Positions 42,118-52,611 of a stretch of 64,000 nucleotides of DNA are shown piece by piece. The stretch lies in contig FN648485.1 in NCBI GenBank assembly GCA_000310025.1, forward strand, positions 126,529 through 190,528, written 5' to 3'. Under the pieces are notes generated by a model. It saw nothing but the letters and a program-made list of their open reading frames with translations. It was not told the DNA's origin and did no database searches. Each line of letters starts with the position of its first letter. Within the stretch, counting starts at the first letter, position 1. A program made the position numbers and the translations under genes. The stretch is from Ectocarpus siliculosus. Its lineage: Eukaryota; Sar; Phaeophyceae; Ectocarpales; Ectocarpaceae.

Positions 42118-42420
42118 CCTAAAGATCCAGGGGACTTCGGTCCTCGGGGTGAAAAACGACCCAAAGATGATATCGAAAATTGATCTTCGCAACCTCAGAA
42201 AAAAGCTTGTAACTGGTGGTACTTGAGGCACGGATGGCTTGAAACCAAGAGCAGTCGTCGTGCAGTGCAGTGCACCATAGTCGACAGCAGCAGGTGGTTC
42301 CTGAAACCACACCTCAGCGAACCCAAACCCATCCACGCAGTCTGTACTGGGCAGCACGAGGAAACGTTGACGCCGACCCCATATGCACGAAGCGGAAACC
42401 ACATTTATACGTGAACGTGC
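42118..42420 (+). repeat. Dispersed repeat C, copy 2
   Basis: Same orientation as 13560-13850 (GATCCAGGGGACTTCGGTCC, GGTCCTCGGGGTGA, CAGTCGTCGTGCAGTGCAG, GACAGCAGCAGGT, GTACTGGGCAGCACGAGGAA). Another GTACTGGGCAGCACCAATAA occurs at 42541, suggesting a nested or tandem remnant. Confidence 0.7.
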
Positions 42421-42572
42421 GCATGGACAATCATATGCGCCTAGCTCTGGTGATGTACACACAAACAGACATCGCGACGGTCTGCACGGTCTAGAGCGTC
42501 GCACGGCAAAGGTGTACGACATATAGCCCAACGCGCCGTCGGTACTGGGCAGCACCAATAAGCCTGGGTATA

Positions 42573-42870
42573 TGGCCGTGTCCTTGTCCCATCGCCACTG
42601 TTCGGTTTGCTATTTTGGACTGCTTTCGAATTGCTTCATTGTTTCTTCGGTTTCTAGGCTACGTGTTGGGGAGAGAGACGCACGAAACGCTCATCGTCTC
42701 TCCGGCCGCGTTAGCTGCGAAGGCCGGCGTCAACTCTTACAAGTCCATCTCTCTCCCCACAAATACTAGCCGGGGGACTACGACTGCAAACGCAGGAGTC
42801 CCAAAACTGACCAGGTCCTCAAATGGTACACACCATTCTACAACACCCACATCGAGGTCAGTTTCTGGAC
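42573..42870 (-). repeat. DIRS-like terminal segment, copy 2
   Basis: Aligns with 26150-26480 and 51309-51510 (CTTTCGAATTGCTTCATTGTT, TCTAGGCTACGTGTTGGGGAG or close variants). The leading 38 bp, GCCGTGTCCTTGTCCCATCG onward through GTTCGGTTTGCT, recur exactly at 46826-46864. Confidence 0.7.
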
Positions 42871-42884
42871 GACTACCGAATAAG

Positions 42885-44288
42885 TCAACTATCCGTGCTC
42901 GACGAGCTGCATGCCAAGACGTCGGTAACAAAGTCCCGTCCTGCCTGTCCCAGGTCCTGAACCTGCCAGTCGATATCCGGTCGGAACGCGCGCAAGTTTG
43001 AGGCAATGCTATCGTGGTTCCACCGAGAGATGCCGTCTGCCAGTGTATTTGCCATGTCTTTCACGTGACGCGCGCGGAAGCACCACCCGCTTCGCATCTC
43101 TAAACATCCGAGAATACGCATTAACGCTCCCGACCTCGGCTCTCTAGGTCCCCTGCAACGGTTACACCAATGGATGGAGCTCATGTTGTCCCCACGAAGC
43201 AAAACGCTTTGACCAGGATACTCGGGTTTAGAGTCTGCGTCTACCGTGAAACCCCACGCTGTAACGACCATCCCCAACAGCTCGAGAACGTTGATGATTA
43301 AGTCGTCTCTACTAACTGCCTTGCGACGCAGCCGTTGTTGGACATCATCCGAAAAATCCATTCGCCAGTATTGCCCCGACTATAAGCAGTATCCTCCCAT
43401 GGCGTCCCCACTCGCGTCACTCCACAGCGTTCGAGAGTGAGGTTGCAGATACATGCTGTAAAGCGGCATCTCTAGCCTACCCTCGCCGTCGGGGCCGCTG
43501 GCCTCTTCTAGCACCATACGCCAGAACGACGCGTCGGCGCGGAACTCTGGACCCAGAGAAATGACCCGCCTCGATTGGCCCTGGCGTAGTCCCCCCTTCG
43601 AGCCGATGTACTTCTCTTCCCACGGTTGGGAGGGGGGCACACCCAACTGGTTCAGCATGCGTCGCACAAAGAAGTTTCCAGGGCGAACAACCACACACAC
43701 GTGCAACAGCTTCCCCATCAGCGACCGCACTTCGGTCTCCGACGCGCTACGACGAACTACCCATCCTTCAAGCGCTTCACGCAACGTCGCTAACTTTGGT
43801 TGAGGAAGAGAAATCGACATAGCCTTCGTGTCTATCACCCAACCCAACACTTCCATGCTTGCCTCCCACGACGTAAGTTTGCTAGCCGAAAACAGTGGTG
43901 GGAAACCGTGCGGTCTGTCACCGAGGAGTCGAACGTAGTCAGAAACGAGAGATTCGAAAGAGATCACACAACGGTCACCGCGGGGGTGGGACCAGTGCAC
44001 TTCTACCCCTATAACATCGTCCACATACGCCCGCGCGAAAAACGGGTCGTCTTCTCCTCCACCGGAACCGGGTGGGATTGCACACGCCGCTGGCAGCATC
44101 GTTTGAACTTCTGCTGATTCCACCACCGGAATATGTGCGGTAGCAAGCCGGCTTTGCGGCGTCGGCGCTGCGTTTGCGGCTGATGTTTTGTTGTGGGAGT
44201 GCTCAATCGCTGCTGTGCACAGGCAAAAATACGGGGGGCTGAGGTTCCATCCAACTGCAGTGCCTGTCTTCGACAAGCGTGCCTCCAC
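42885..44288 (-). pseudogene. DIRS-like RT palm plus RNase H, one stop
   Basis: 43380-44288 has FFARAYVDDVIGVEVHW with the catalytic Asp pair, SLMGKLLHVCVVVRPGN, FFVRRMLNQLGV, and the RNase H start SDASGDAMGGYCL. A TAG stop at about 43378 follows in the same frame. The frame then continues in 42885-43361 with VLLRGDNMSSIHWCNRCRG and ARHVKDMANTLADGISRW. The first copy has a sense codon at this stop. Apart from that single stop the region is well preserved, so this copy is younger or less decayed than the first. Confidence 0.9.
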
Positions 44289-44757
44289 ACACGTATCCGA
44301 ACTTCGGGGAATGCGCTCGCTCTACGGATACTTGCCGAAACGCGTCTTTGGAATCGACTTTAGCAATCAGAACCGTGGGGGTGTCTCCATGGGCGTCACG
44401 CACAAACTTGCCATGCAGGTACAGCACGCGCGAAGCCACATCACGCAATGCGTGGCCCAGTTTGCAGGCCGGTGCCGCGGAAGTGTTGGTGTCATCGTTT
44501 ACACCCGAAAATCGGAGATGGTTAATGATCCTACCTTTCTTGGTGTTGACTACCACTCCCAATGGAGACAAGCGTAGGCCGGGAATCTGGTATGCCGCTG
44601 ATCTGGGACACACGAATGCACGCCCGTACCGGACATCCTCCTTGATTTGTTTCTGAATGAGGTCCGCATGGTGTGAAACAGATACATGGTTACCGTACGC
44701 GAGTGCTTCATCTACGTCACCGCCTGCTGCCATCTGCACCGGGACGCCTAGACACAA
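44203..44757 (-). pseudogene. DIRS-like RT N-terminal part
   Basis: LRLSPLGVVVNTKKGRIIN and LRFSGVNDDTNTSAAPACKL precede VLIAKVDSKDAFRQVSVERA, which carries the motif-A aspartate. A frameshift near 44275 (after FGYVCGG) separates it from the palm frame. The first DIRS-like copy has a stop right after the same aspartate, so this copy shows the intact ancestral motif. Confidence 0.88.
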
Positions 44758-44929
44758 TCCGCACCAGGAGAACGATAGAGGGGAACTGTTTTACCCCACC
44801 AAACCATTGACGCACGCTACGTGGGTCTGCTTGCGGCACGGGCAGTGTTGTTTCGAGTTGCGACACGGAATCGAAGTCCCCTGCATGACTAAGAAGGAAA
44901 GCAAGGCTAACGTCCTCTACGCGACTCAA
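44717..44929 (-). pseudogene. Conserved pre-RT domain, second copy
   Basis: Includes VSLAFLLSHAGDFDSVSQLE and RSVRQWFGGVKQFPSI, matching 29403-29669 in position and sequence. Frame changes follow before the RT. Confidence 0.6.
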
Positions 44930-45197
44930 CGGCAGGCGGCGGGCGAACGTCAGGGCGTCGTTGCGGGAACACTTCTTCTCCTCTTTACCGTCCGTCGGGC
45001 CCAGAACGACGCGTTGTCATATCGCGAGCTTGCGTTAGTTCGTTCTCGACGCCTGTGGATTGAGTGGAGTGATTGTTGCTGCTGACGCTACGGTCATCGG
45101 GGGTCCCGTACGTCGACAATCCTGAATATTTCTCTCTTCAGAGCACGATGTTTTTTTTTTTTTATACATATATTTTCTTGGATGCGGTGGACCCCAG

Positions 45198-45475
45198 TTC
45201 GCCAGCGACACGGGTGCTTCCACTCATTGGCGCGTCCCGTACTGATACTTGTACGACTTCGTTTTCGATGCGTGAAGACCGGTCAACTCTACTCGCCAAC
45301 AGCACGGGTGCTTCCACTCATTGGCGCGTCCCGTGCTGATACTTGTACGACTTCGTTTTGTTGCGTTGAGATCGGTTAACTTCCACTCGCCAACAAAAAG
45401 GACGGGTGCTTCCACTTTTGGCGCGTCCCTTGCTGGTGCGTGTCCGGTTTTTTTTTTTGCCATTGAGATCACTTC
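45198..45475 (+). repeat. Tandem repeat, about 94-bp unit, three copies
   Basis: CTCGCCAACA(...)CGGGTGCTTCCACT, TTGGCGCGTCCC and TGATACTTGTACGACTTCG recur at about 45198, 45292 and 45386. The third copy is shorter and ends in a T run at 45450-45460. Confidence 0.9.
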
Positions 45476-46825
45476 CGCATAGACAATCCTAGGGCAGGTT
45501 GACGAGTTCTGTGCATGCATCAATTGCCGTCCGGACGTTTTGGAACGCTCGCGTAATCATCGTTAGATGTGACGTATACTTATAGAAGGTATGTGTCACG
45601 CAACTATGACTTGATGACTTGATGCCCCTCGAGACCTGGAGACACGCTGGTTGACCCTACACCAACAGTCTTCACATGGTCGAATCTCGCGTATCACCAT
45701 CTTCTCCTTTTTTCATCTTATTTTTCCTTTGCATACAACACGTAGTTCTGTGTCTCGGTTTTTTTTTTCCGTCTTCTTTGTTCTTCAGTCTTTTTTTTTG
45801 AGTCTTTCTCTCGCATGCATGTGGTTTTTGCTTTTGTCCGTTCCCGTGAATGCTGTTGAATGCACTTTCCGGTTACGTATGCGGCCGCTTTGTATACCGT
45901 GGGACTTGTCAATACCATCAGTGGGGACTTGTCAATGCCATCCGTGGAGACGATAGCTTACGTGAGCATATTATCGTCGATGCCTTCAGCTTCATTGCCC
46001 GTCTGTGCGCGGCACAGACAAAGTTGCACCGGCAAGTAGTCCCGAGGAAGCCGGGGGAAACAGAAAACAAGGCACCTGCACCATGTGCATACTCTTGACA
46101 GCATCATGCCCTACTGCCGCGGGTCGATTGGTTATGTCCGATGCCGCAAGGTTCCTCCACCCCGTGCAGTACAATGGCTGCTATCGTGGCACATACAGCA
46201 ACCGCGACAAGTCAGCGTGCGACCATACAACAGACCCCGCGCTTTCTTTTTTTTCCGTTGAATTGTTGTTCAGCGAGAGTACATTTCGGTTGGGATGAAC
46301 CGCATCCCATGTTTGGGAAGGTACCTATCTGAGCGGCGTGGCGAGCGAGACTGCGGTACGCCGGCTTGCCGCCGCTTATCTTACTGCACCCTCCCCCCTC
46401 GTGCTAATGCACGCAGCGGTGAGGTCACAACAGTAGCGGGACGCAGACAGGAACACGGCCGACACGATGGATGTTGCAAACAGCTACACACCTTTATATG
46501 GACGGTCCCGAGCGCGCGCTGGTCGCTTCCCCAATGCTTGCGCCGTGTCTCGTCCGTCCCTTTCTAAACTGCCGCCGCTACTGCGTTAGGGGGCTGCTGC
46601 TGTCCTTCCGTTGCTTCACGCGCTCTGTAGCTGTCACACGTTGCCCGACTTTGCTACAGCCCCGGCGTGGACTCGATCACGGAATGACACCCCCAACTAT
46701 AGACTAATAATTCCAAACACCGTGACCATGGGTTTCCGGTAGAAATGAAGCCAAATTCTAATTCGACTGTTCCAAAATAAACACCAGTTTTTTCTATCTG
46801 CTTCGAAGAACAAACCTTCCTATAT
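45476..46825. other. Intronic, T-rich patches, no exon recognised
   Basis: Several T-rich runs occur (45755-45800). A short GTGGGACTTGTCAATACCATC duplication occurs at 45899-45948. Nothing else is seen. Confidence 0.4.
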
Positions 46826-47112
46826 TGCCGTGTCCTTGTCCCATCGCCACTGTTCGGTTTGCTTGCAGTAGTGCCATGTTGGAGATATTCCCCAGATGTC
46901 CTTTTGCGCGGCGACCACAATATGGCGACACACCAAGACGTGCATCTGTTCATTGGCAGCATCATGCGACAGGTGCACAATACGTGCGCGGTCGTTCGCA
47001 TTGCGTTCAAATATGGTTCACCATCGGAGGAGGTATCCCATGCAGTCATGCCCGTCGCGGTAATAGGGAAACTGTATTGAGCGGTCGAGGTGTGGTCCAT
47101 ACTGCTGTACCA
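46826..47112 (-). repeat. Dispersed repeat E, copy 4, with a DIRS-end tag
   Basis: The first 38 bp equal the start of the DIRS-like terminal segment at 42573. The rest matches repeat E at 20733-20965. The junction at about 46864 suggests that one element inserted next to the end of another. Confidence 0.7.
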
Positions 47113-49088
47113 GAGAAAAAATCAGGTCCTTCCGATTTCCATACAAAAAGATAAACAATGTGTCACGACACGACGACTATCCCGTGAGTATGTACACAAC
47201 ATGATATACTGACGGACGTCAAATTGTTCTCACACTTCCTTCTCAGCGGCACGCAGTGGGGACGTCGGTACATTGCCGCGCACGCCCGAGGACCGCCAGC
47301 CACCCGTGGCGCGTGTGATCGACGCCCGAAGTTAAAAAAAACTGAATCTATACCCGGGGGACGTTTTCCGCGCCACAAAAACTTCACAGGGTTTACAAAA
47401 ATTTCATTCATGCGCACAGGGGACCAGTTCTGACTTTTGACACTTGGTCTCCTGCTCAAGCCACACACACACAACCATATGCAACGCAGTACCAACACAA
47501 GCGGGAGACAGAGATGAAGAGCAGTGAGGTTACAGCAGTACGATCTGCGGCAAAGACGTCGTTACCCATTCCCCTGTGTGTGGGACTCACCACTCCAACT
47601 GCTACACAGCGGACAACACGGATAAAAATAATGAGCAACGACACTGGCTCAAACGTTTTCCCAATTACCCACCGGGTATTTCGCAAGAGGACATGTTCTT
47701 GCGCGGACTGGTCACAAAGAATCTGCGCAGAAGCCTCCGAGCGATGACCGTACAAATATACCAATACCTGCCGAAAACACTGTATTTGAATAACACCGCA
47801 GCACTCTGTGTTACAGCAGTAGTGGGGTCTACGGCAAGACACCGCGGTAGCACGTGAAGAATCCCGCGGTGAGAGAAAAACGTTTCCCCGCAATTTGATG
47901 CAAGGTATTTACTGCAGTTTGTAGATACCGAAATCATCCGTGGCACAACCGAAGGTTGAGATATACAACGATACAACCATGATAGCAGTTGCCATGTGCT
48001 CTTGCGTTGCCCCCGGGAGGCAACCTCCCGAATAGTGTCGAGGTCTAGAAGTACCGCCGGTCGTGGCATGTGTGTCCGAGCTGATCCATTGCTATTCAAG
48101 CCCCGGTTTCGTTTTCGTAGCCAGGAAATCGTTCAAGGTTCGACGACATTCGCTGATTCATGGGATGGGTGTGATTAGGGACCGCCTGCATTCTTTGTTT
48201 TAATGAAAGCACACACAGTGATTGTAGACCTTCCAGTCAAATGAGACACCCCAAGAGCGCGTGAACATTTACCAATCACTGGCGCACAGTCTCCCGGCTC
48301 ATATTCCCGTCAAGTTCTAATTTTTGCTCTTGCTGTGGCCCATCCCGGGTTGCCGGCAGGTTGGAATAGCACCGGGTCTGGGTGAACCCGGTGGTCTAGC
48401 TGTTCTCCAGGAGGTCGAGGTGAGGAATGAATATCCGCTATTTAGCTCTGTTCGTTCACACTAATAGCGAGTCCAGATAAAGTAGACTGGGCAATTGGCT
48501 TCCTGAGGCCCGAAGATGTGCGTTCTCCGGACGAAGAGGACAAAAAAACAACATAGAGGAAAAGCAAGACTCAAGGATCACCATCCATCACAAAACATAT
48601 ATAGCCGTCCCCTGAATCTATTTTGCGTACAAGGCAAACATAAGAGAAAACACGCGCGAGAGAGAGAGAGGGAGGGGGCGAGAGCGTTCCTCCTGGACGT
48701 CACGTGCGTCCCTCTTTTGGGTACCACTGTAGCACGTCTAGTCGCGGGTAACGTGATCATGATCGGGTGATGATCAGGTCAACACCGATCATGTTGAGTG
48801 ACGACCTTCATGACTGGGATATTTCTCCGATCTCACGATCCGCATTCCGAACCAAGAGCCCTTCGAGGTCGTTCGAGGATGGTATTGGATTATTCGTCAC
48901 GTGTCACTGTTTTTTGTCCGATTCGTGATAGGTCATTAGGGAGGCATTTGTACATCGCCCAACATTCCGGGATTCTTATCCAGGGCAATGATGTTACGCC
49001 CTAGGCCGGTCTACCATGTCTGACTAGTAACAAAACGCTTGTCTGGTGTATGTGCTATTTCAACCTCGTTTGGTCATCTCTGACGCAG
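47113..49088. other. Intronic, nothing recognised
   Basis: Short frames only on both strands. A (GA)n run lies at 48656-48672. No repeat shared with the rest of the window is seen. Confidence 0.4.
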
Positions 49089-49385
49089 ACCATCTTGACT
49101 GGATATACTGCAGTGGGTATCATGGAACACTGGGAGCTGTCTATGCAGCTCTTCAACGCCCGCGTGCGCTCCCCCGTGCGTGATTGGAACATGGCCGTGC
49201 TCAACAATCCGGGGGTACGGTCCGGGCTTCGCGATCAAGTGCTTCAATGGGCTCATGACAGTCCAGCTGTTCACCATGTGGTAGCCGCAGATATGCTATT
49301 GTATTCCTTTGCGCTGTCCGTTTTCAAGCACCAAACGACGGTAGCACTCGGTACGAATTGGCTCGAGGGCGGATCGCAGCGTTGA
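49089..49385 (+). CDS. Sulfotransferase, terminal exon
   Basis: After the acceptor CTGACGCAG the frame reads 98 residues to a TGA at 49383-49385. Key segments are AVGIMEHWELSMQLFNARV, RSPVRDWN, then LRDQVLQWAHDSPAVHHVV and ADMLLYSFALSVFK, ending near VALGTNWLEGG. The EHWE..M.LF pattern and the later ADM.LY.FA pattern are those of the C-terminal part of algal and membrane-type sulfotransferases. Phase 0 agrees with the donor at 40956. There is no frame lesion in this exon, so the gene may be functional if an N-terminal exon exists upstream. Confidence 0.75.
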   Translation, partial: TILTGYTAVGIMEHWELSMQLFNARVRSPVRDWNMAVLNNPGVRSGLRDQVLQWAHDSPAVHHVVAADMLLYSFALSVFKHQTTVALGTNWLEGGSQR

Positions 49386-51308
49386 CCGTACGCGTCAATA
49401 CCTCATGTGCCTGGAGTGTCGTGGGGTCCTTCAATATCTTTCGGGGGTGAATTGATGCTCTCGCCGGAACCTTCAGAATCATGCAAGGAGCGTTTCTAGA
49501 TTCGTTCTTTCTCCGCCATCTAATGACATCAGCTGTGCCCCAAGCTGTGACAACCGAGAGGAGCCTCTTCTCTATTTAGTGCCATATGTTTTGGGTCCTA
49601 CATGTACAACATGACAACGGCGTACATCCTAGAGCGGAGATTTCGGTACAATGCCGCGTAGGCTTCCTTGGTACAGTGAGCCAGTACTTTCCAACGCCAT
49701 AGGTTTGGGTCGTGTCGGTTGGGTTGGGGTTAGGGGTGCGGTATCCTAGCTTTGGAGCGGTGCAAAACAATGTACAGCGGGCGGGGTTTCGGTGTATACC
49801 TCCCCACACCTCCCCTCCACCCACCCACCGCCGACCTATTGGTCTATATACCGCACCTCTGGAGTTGTTCCAAGAACCTTCATCGGGAAAACTCCCGTCG
49901 ACCATTGCGACGAAGTCTATGGCACCAACGGGTGGGCGGTGGCCCCTCGCGCGTCCCCCCCCCTTGTACTTATATACAACCAAGTTACAGATAGTTGATC
50001 TTCAACTCCTGCAGGAGTTACCCCGCCTCACAGTCCCGGAGTTTTTGACTTCCCTCAATTTAAGACTTTTACGTCGGCCCGGCCGCAGGCCCGCGAGAGG
50101 ACACCGATCGACTTGTTCTCTTCTTCGCGGTGCCGACCGGAAAAATCTTTCCATCGTGACCTTCCTGCAGCGGGGGCTCGACAGTGGCACGCCTGCTGTG
50201 GTACGGCACCGCCAAGTTCGAGCAAACCTCGACCTGCTCGGCTGTTGTTCCGGCCAGACGTTCCAACCGGAAGTTGATACGATGGATACTTCACTATGGT
50301 CGACAAGTATCCGAAGGGCGCGGGCTGTCATGGCCGGGGATTCGAACAAACAGTATAACATTCCAGCTTGTGAGGAACCATATGACTGATATTGGACGTG
50401 GCCGATCACCCGTTTGAAGTCGTAGCACTGCTTGATTGTTCTGCATGATCAATCTCCCGCAGATGTAACATACTTATCTTTCCAGGGTAAGAGAGATATA
50501 TATGCTTGTCTGGAACATGGTACGCGTACGGATGAAGCACATAGACATCCACGGTGTGCCGCGCTTTGCCACGAGCGGGGGCGTAAGCTAACCGAAGTGA
50601 TTTGTTCTGGGGCTTGTATTTTCATACACCTTTCATCTCATCATTGGCTCAATCCACTCACTTTTGGACACCGAACGAGCTCTCGCTAGTCTTCTCTCGA
50701 CGAATCTGCTAGCGTGGGAGCCTCGTTTATCCCGAATGGTCAGCTTACCACCCATAGTGTACGCGCGAAGTAGTGTGTCGATTGTGTGTACTGACACCTT
50801 TACCCCACGGCAGCGCGGTCATCACGGTCCGCCAGTCTATTGGATTGATTACTTGCTGGCCCCTTGAAATTGCCCGTCATCCACCGCGCATTCCTTTTAC
50901 GAAACATCCCAGAACACTGACGGGCACCAAGCCTAACCCTGTCTGTACACTCCGGCCTCACCTTGCCGTACGCGTGCCACCCGTACCTATCGTTTTACGT
51001 GAATCTGCTCACATTCGAATGTACACAGCAGTGCACATTTTCGCCGGCGTCTCCACAGCAGACCGTAGTCTTACCCTTGGTTGAAGGATCTTGTTCCGCG
51101 CCACTGAAATTCCGTTTTCACCAAAGCACAGTGTATACACATTACACACGGCTGTAGATCTCACTACGCCGTGGCGCCCACCGAATACCTCATACCGGCT
51201 ACTCCGCCGTTGCACACCGCCGTGACCTCTTCCTTTTGATTGGATGATTGATTCCGACAATTTCTCAAAAATATATTCTTTGCTGCGCCGCATGCATACA
51301 TATTTGGT
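49386..51308. other. Non-coding, telomere-like G/T stretch, no gene recognised
   Basis: 49704-49735 reads GGTTTGGGTCGTGTCGGTTG then GGTTGGGGTTAGGGG, a degenerate telomere-like tract. A 225-codon frame at 49712-50389 has no recognisable motif and begins within that tract, so I do not call it. Confidence 0.45.
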
Positions 51309-51510
51309 TGGTTTCTTTCGAATTGCTTCATTGTTTATCTTCTTCTAGGACACGCGTTGGGGAGTGAGACACACGGAACACACATCGTGTCGCCAGCCAC
51401 ATTGACTACGAGGCGCAGCGTTGACACCTACAAATTCGTCTCTCCCCGCAAAAAAAAACAGCCGGGAACTGAGACTGTAAACGTAAGAGTCCCGCACACG
51501 TAGCCACTTT
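51309..51510 (-). repeat. Solo DIRS-like terminal segment
   Basis: GGTTTCTTTCGAATTGCTTC, ACGCGTTGGGGAGTGAGAC and GAGACTGTAAACGTAAGAGT match 42625-42800, but no RT or RNase H follows. This is a solo terminal remnant. Confidence 0.7.
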
Positions 51511-52600
51511 GCTCCGCCTTTTGCTTACCCTGCGGGACCAACACCCTTCACACCCGCTGTCGAGACCCTGCCGGGGACTGTTGTTCTACAAGGTCTCCAG
51601 TAGGCGACCTTGTCGAGAGACCACGCTGGTCAGGGGTGCATTGCCTATACCCTGTGCCACCTGGAAGTATTGAGAGTGCCAAAAGAAGCACCACCATTGA
51701 AGAGTCCTCACCCGACGAAATGTGTCCGTATTATACTGAATATGGTATCAGAATATGCATACTCCGATGTGTTTTGATTTCCAGAGGCAGTCTACGAGTA
51801 CGGGAAAAAAAGAAAAAAATCGCAGCACGTACCGGAGGTGACACAAGATACCACGTCCCCTGAACCGCTTTTCAGAGCTCGATTTTTCTCCGCAAAACAG
51901 AATTAGTGGCAGCGGTGAAAATGGCGGCGTTGAAGAAGCTGTCTCGTCAAGAGCTTTCCGAAAAGGTGTCGTTCCATTTATGCAATACCCACCAAAAAAA
52001 AAGAAAAAACAATGAACAGACACCAACACAGACACCAATGAAATTCCCCTACAAGAGGTACAGTAGTTCAGATGTCACACGGTGAACGCAGTTTAATCTG
52101 CTAAATTTAAAGTGTGCTGCACGCAAGGATACGCAAAAAAGCTTCGATGAACGACACTTGGCGCAAATCAAAACAACGGCCCGCACAACGCGCGAATATA
52201 CAACCACAAACATGTGGTGCTTTGTTGATGATGAGCATGAGGCCGATCCCTAAGCGTCCAAGACGAGGGCACTATTTTCCCTTTCCCTCGGGGTTTATCT
52301 CCACCGCGTCGGGTCCATCAGAAACGTCGATCCTGTGACGTCAATGCGCACAGGAAACGTGTCGTTGTCAAAGAGGAAGACGACAAAACAACCTCTACAA
52401 GCTCTGCGGCGGCGACGTGTACTCGTACAAATGTACAGTGAACTCAGGGCACGTATAATTTGTACGTCGACGAAAAATTAATGCGTGGCTCGTATAATGA
52501 GGGCCTTTGGACGTGGCCCCGCCCAACATCCGAATATTGAGAACATACAGATCCGTTCCCACCTCGAACGAAAGTGTCCTGGTTGACGCTGTGGTGAACC
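51511..52600. other. Non-coding, nothing recognised
   Basis: Poly-A-rich patches at 51805-51820 and 51995-52010. The 5' part of the LINE may reach back into 52350-52600, but I see no endonuclease motif. Confidence 0.4.
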
Positions 52601-52611
52601 TCGTTTAAAAG

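Larger units (their letters stand above)
42573..44929 (-). mobile_element. DIRS-like element, second copy, recombinase and gag deleted
   Basis: Contains, in minus sense, the conserved pre-RT domain, RT, RNase H and the 3' terminal segment of the DIRS-like family at 26.15-31.19 kb. After the RNase H end (LACSSSSTDS at about 42890) it jumps directly to the terminal segment, so the tyrosine recombinase of about 1 kb is missing. No gag is found upstream of 44929. It lies antisense in the sulfotransferase intron. One in-frame stop and one frameshift break the pol frame. Confidence 0.88.
40957..49088 (+). other. Sulfotransferase intron of about 8.1 kb, filled with repeats
   Basis: Starts GTGAGAG and ends CTCTGACGCAG, with phase 0 on both sides. 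It holds an inverted end fragment of the GGGGCGGG repeat, repeat C, a DIRS-like element in antisense, a roughly 94-bp tandem repeat and repeat E. Other exons could hide inside; I found none. Confidence 0.65.

Noticed and set aside
49712-50389. 225-codon open frame
   Set aside because: Starts in a G/T-rich telomere-like stretch, has Pro/Arg-rich composition and no recognisable domain or splice support.
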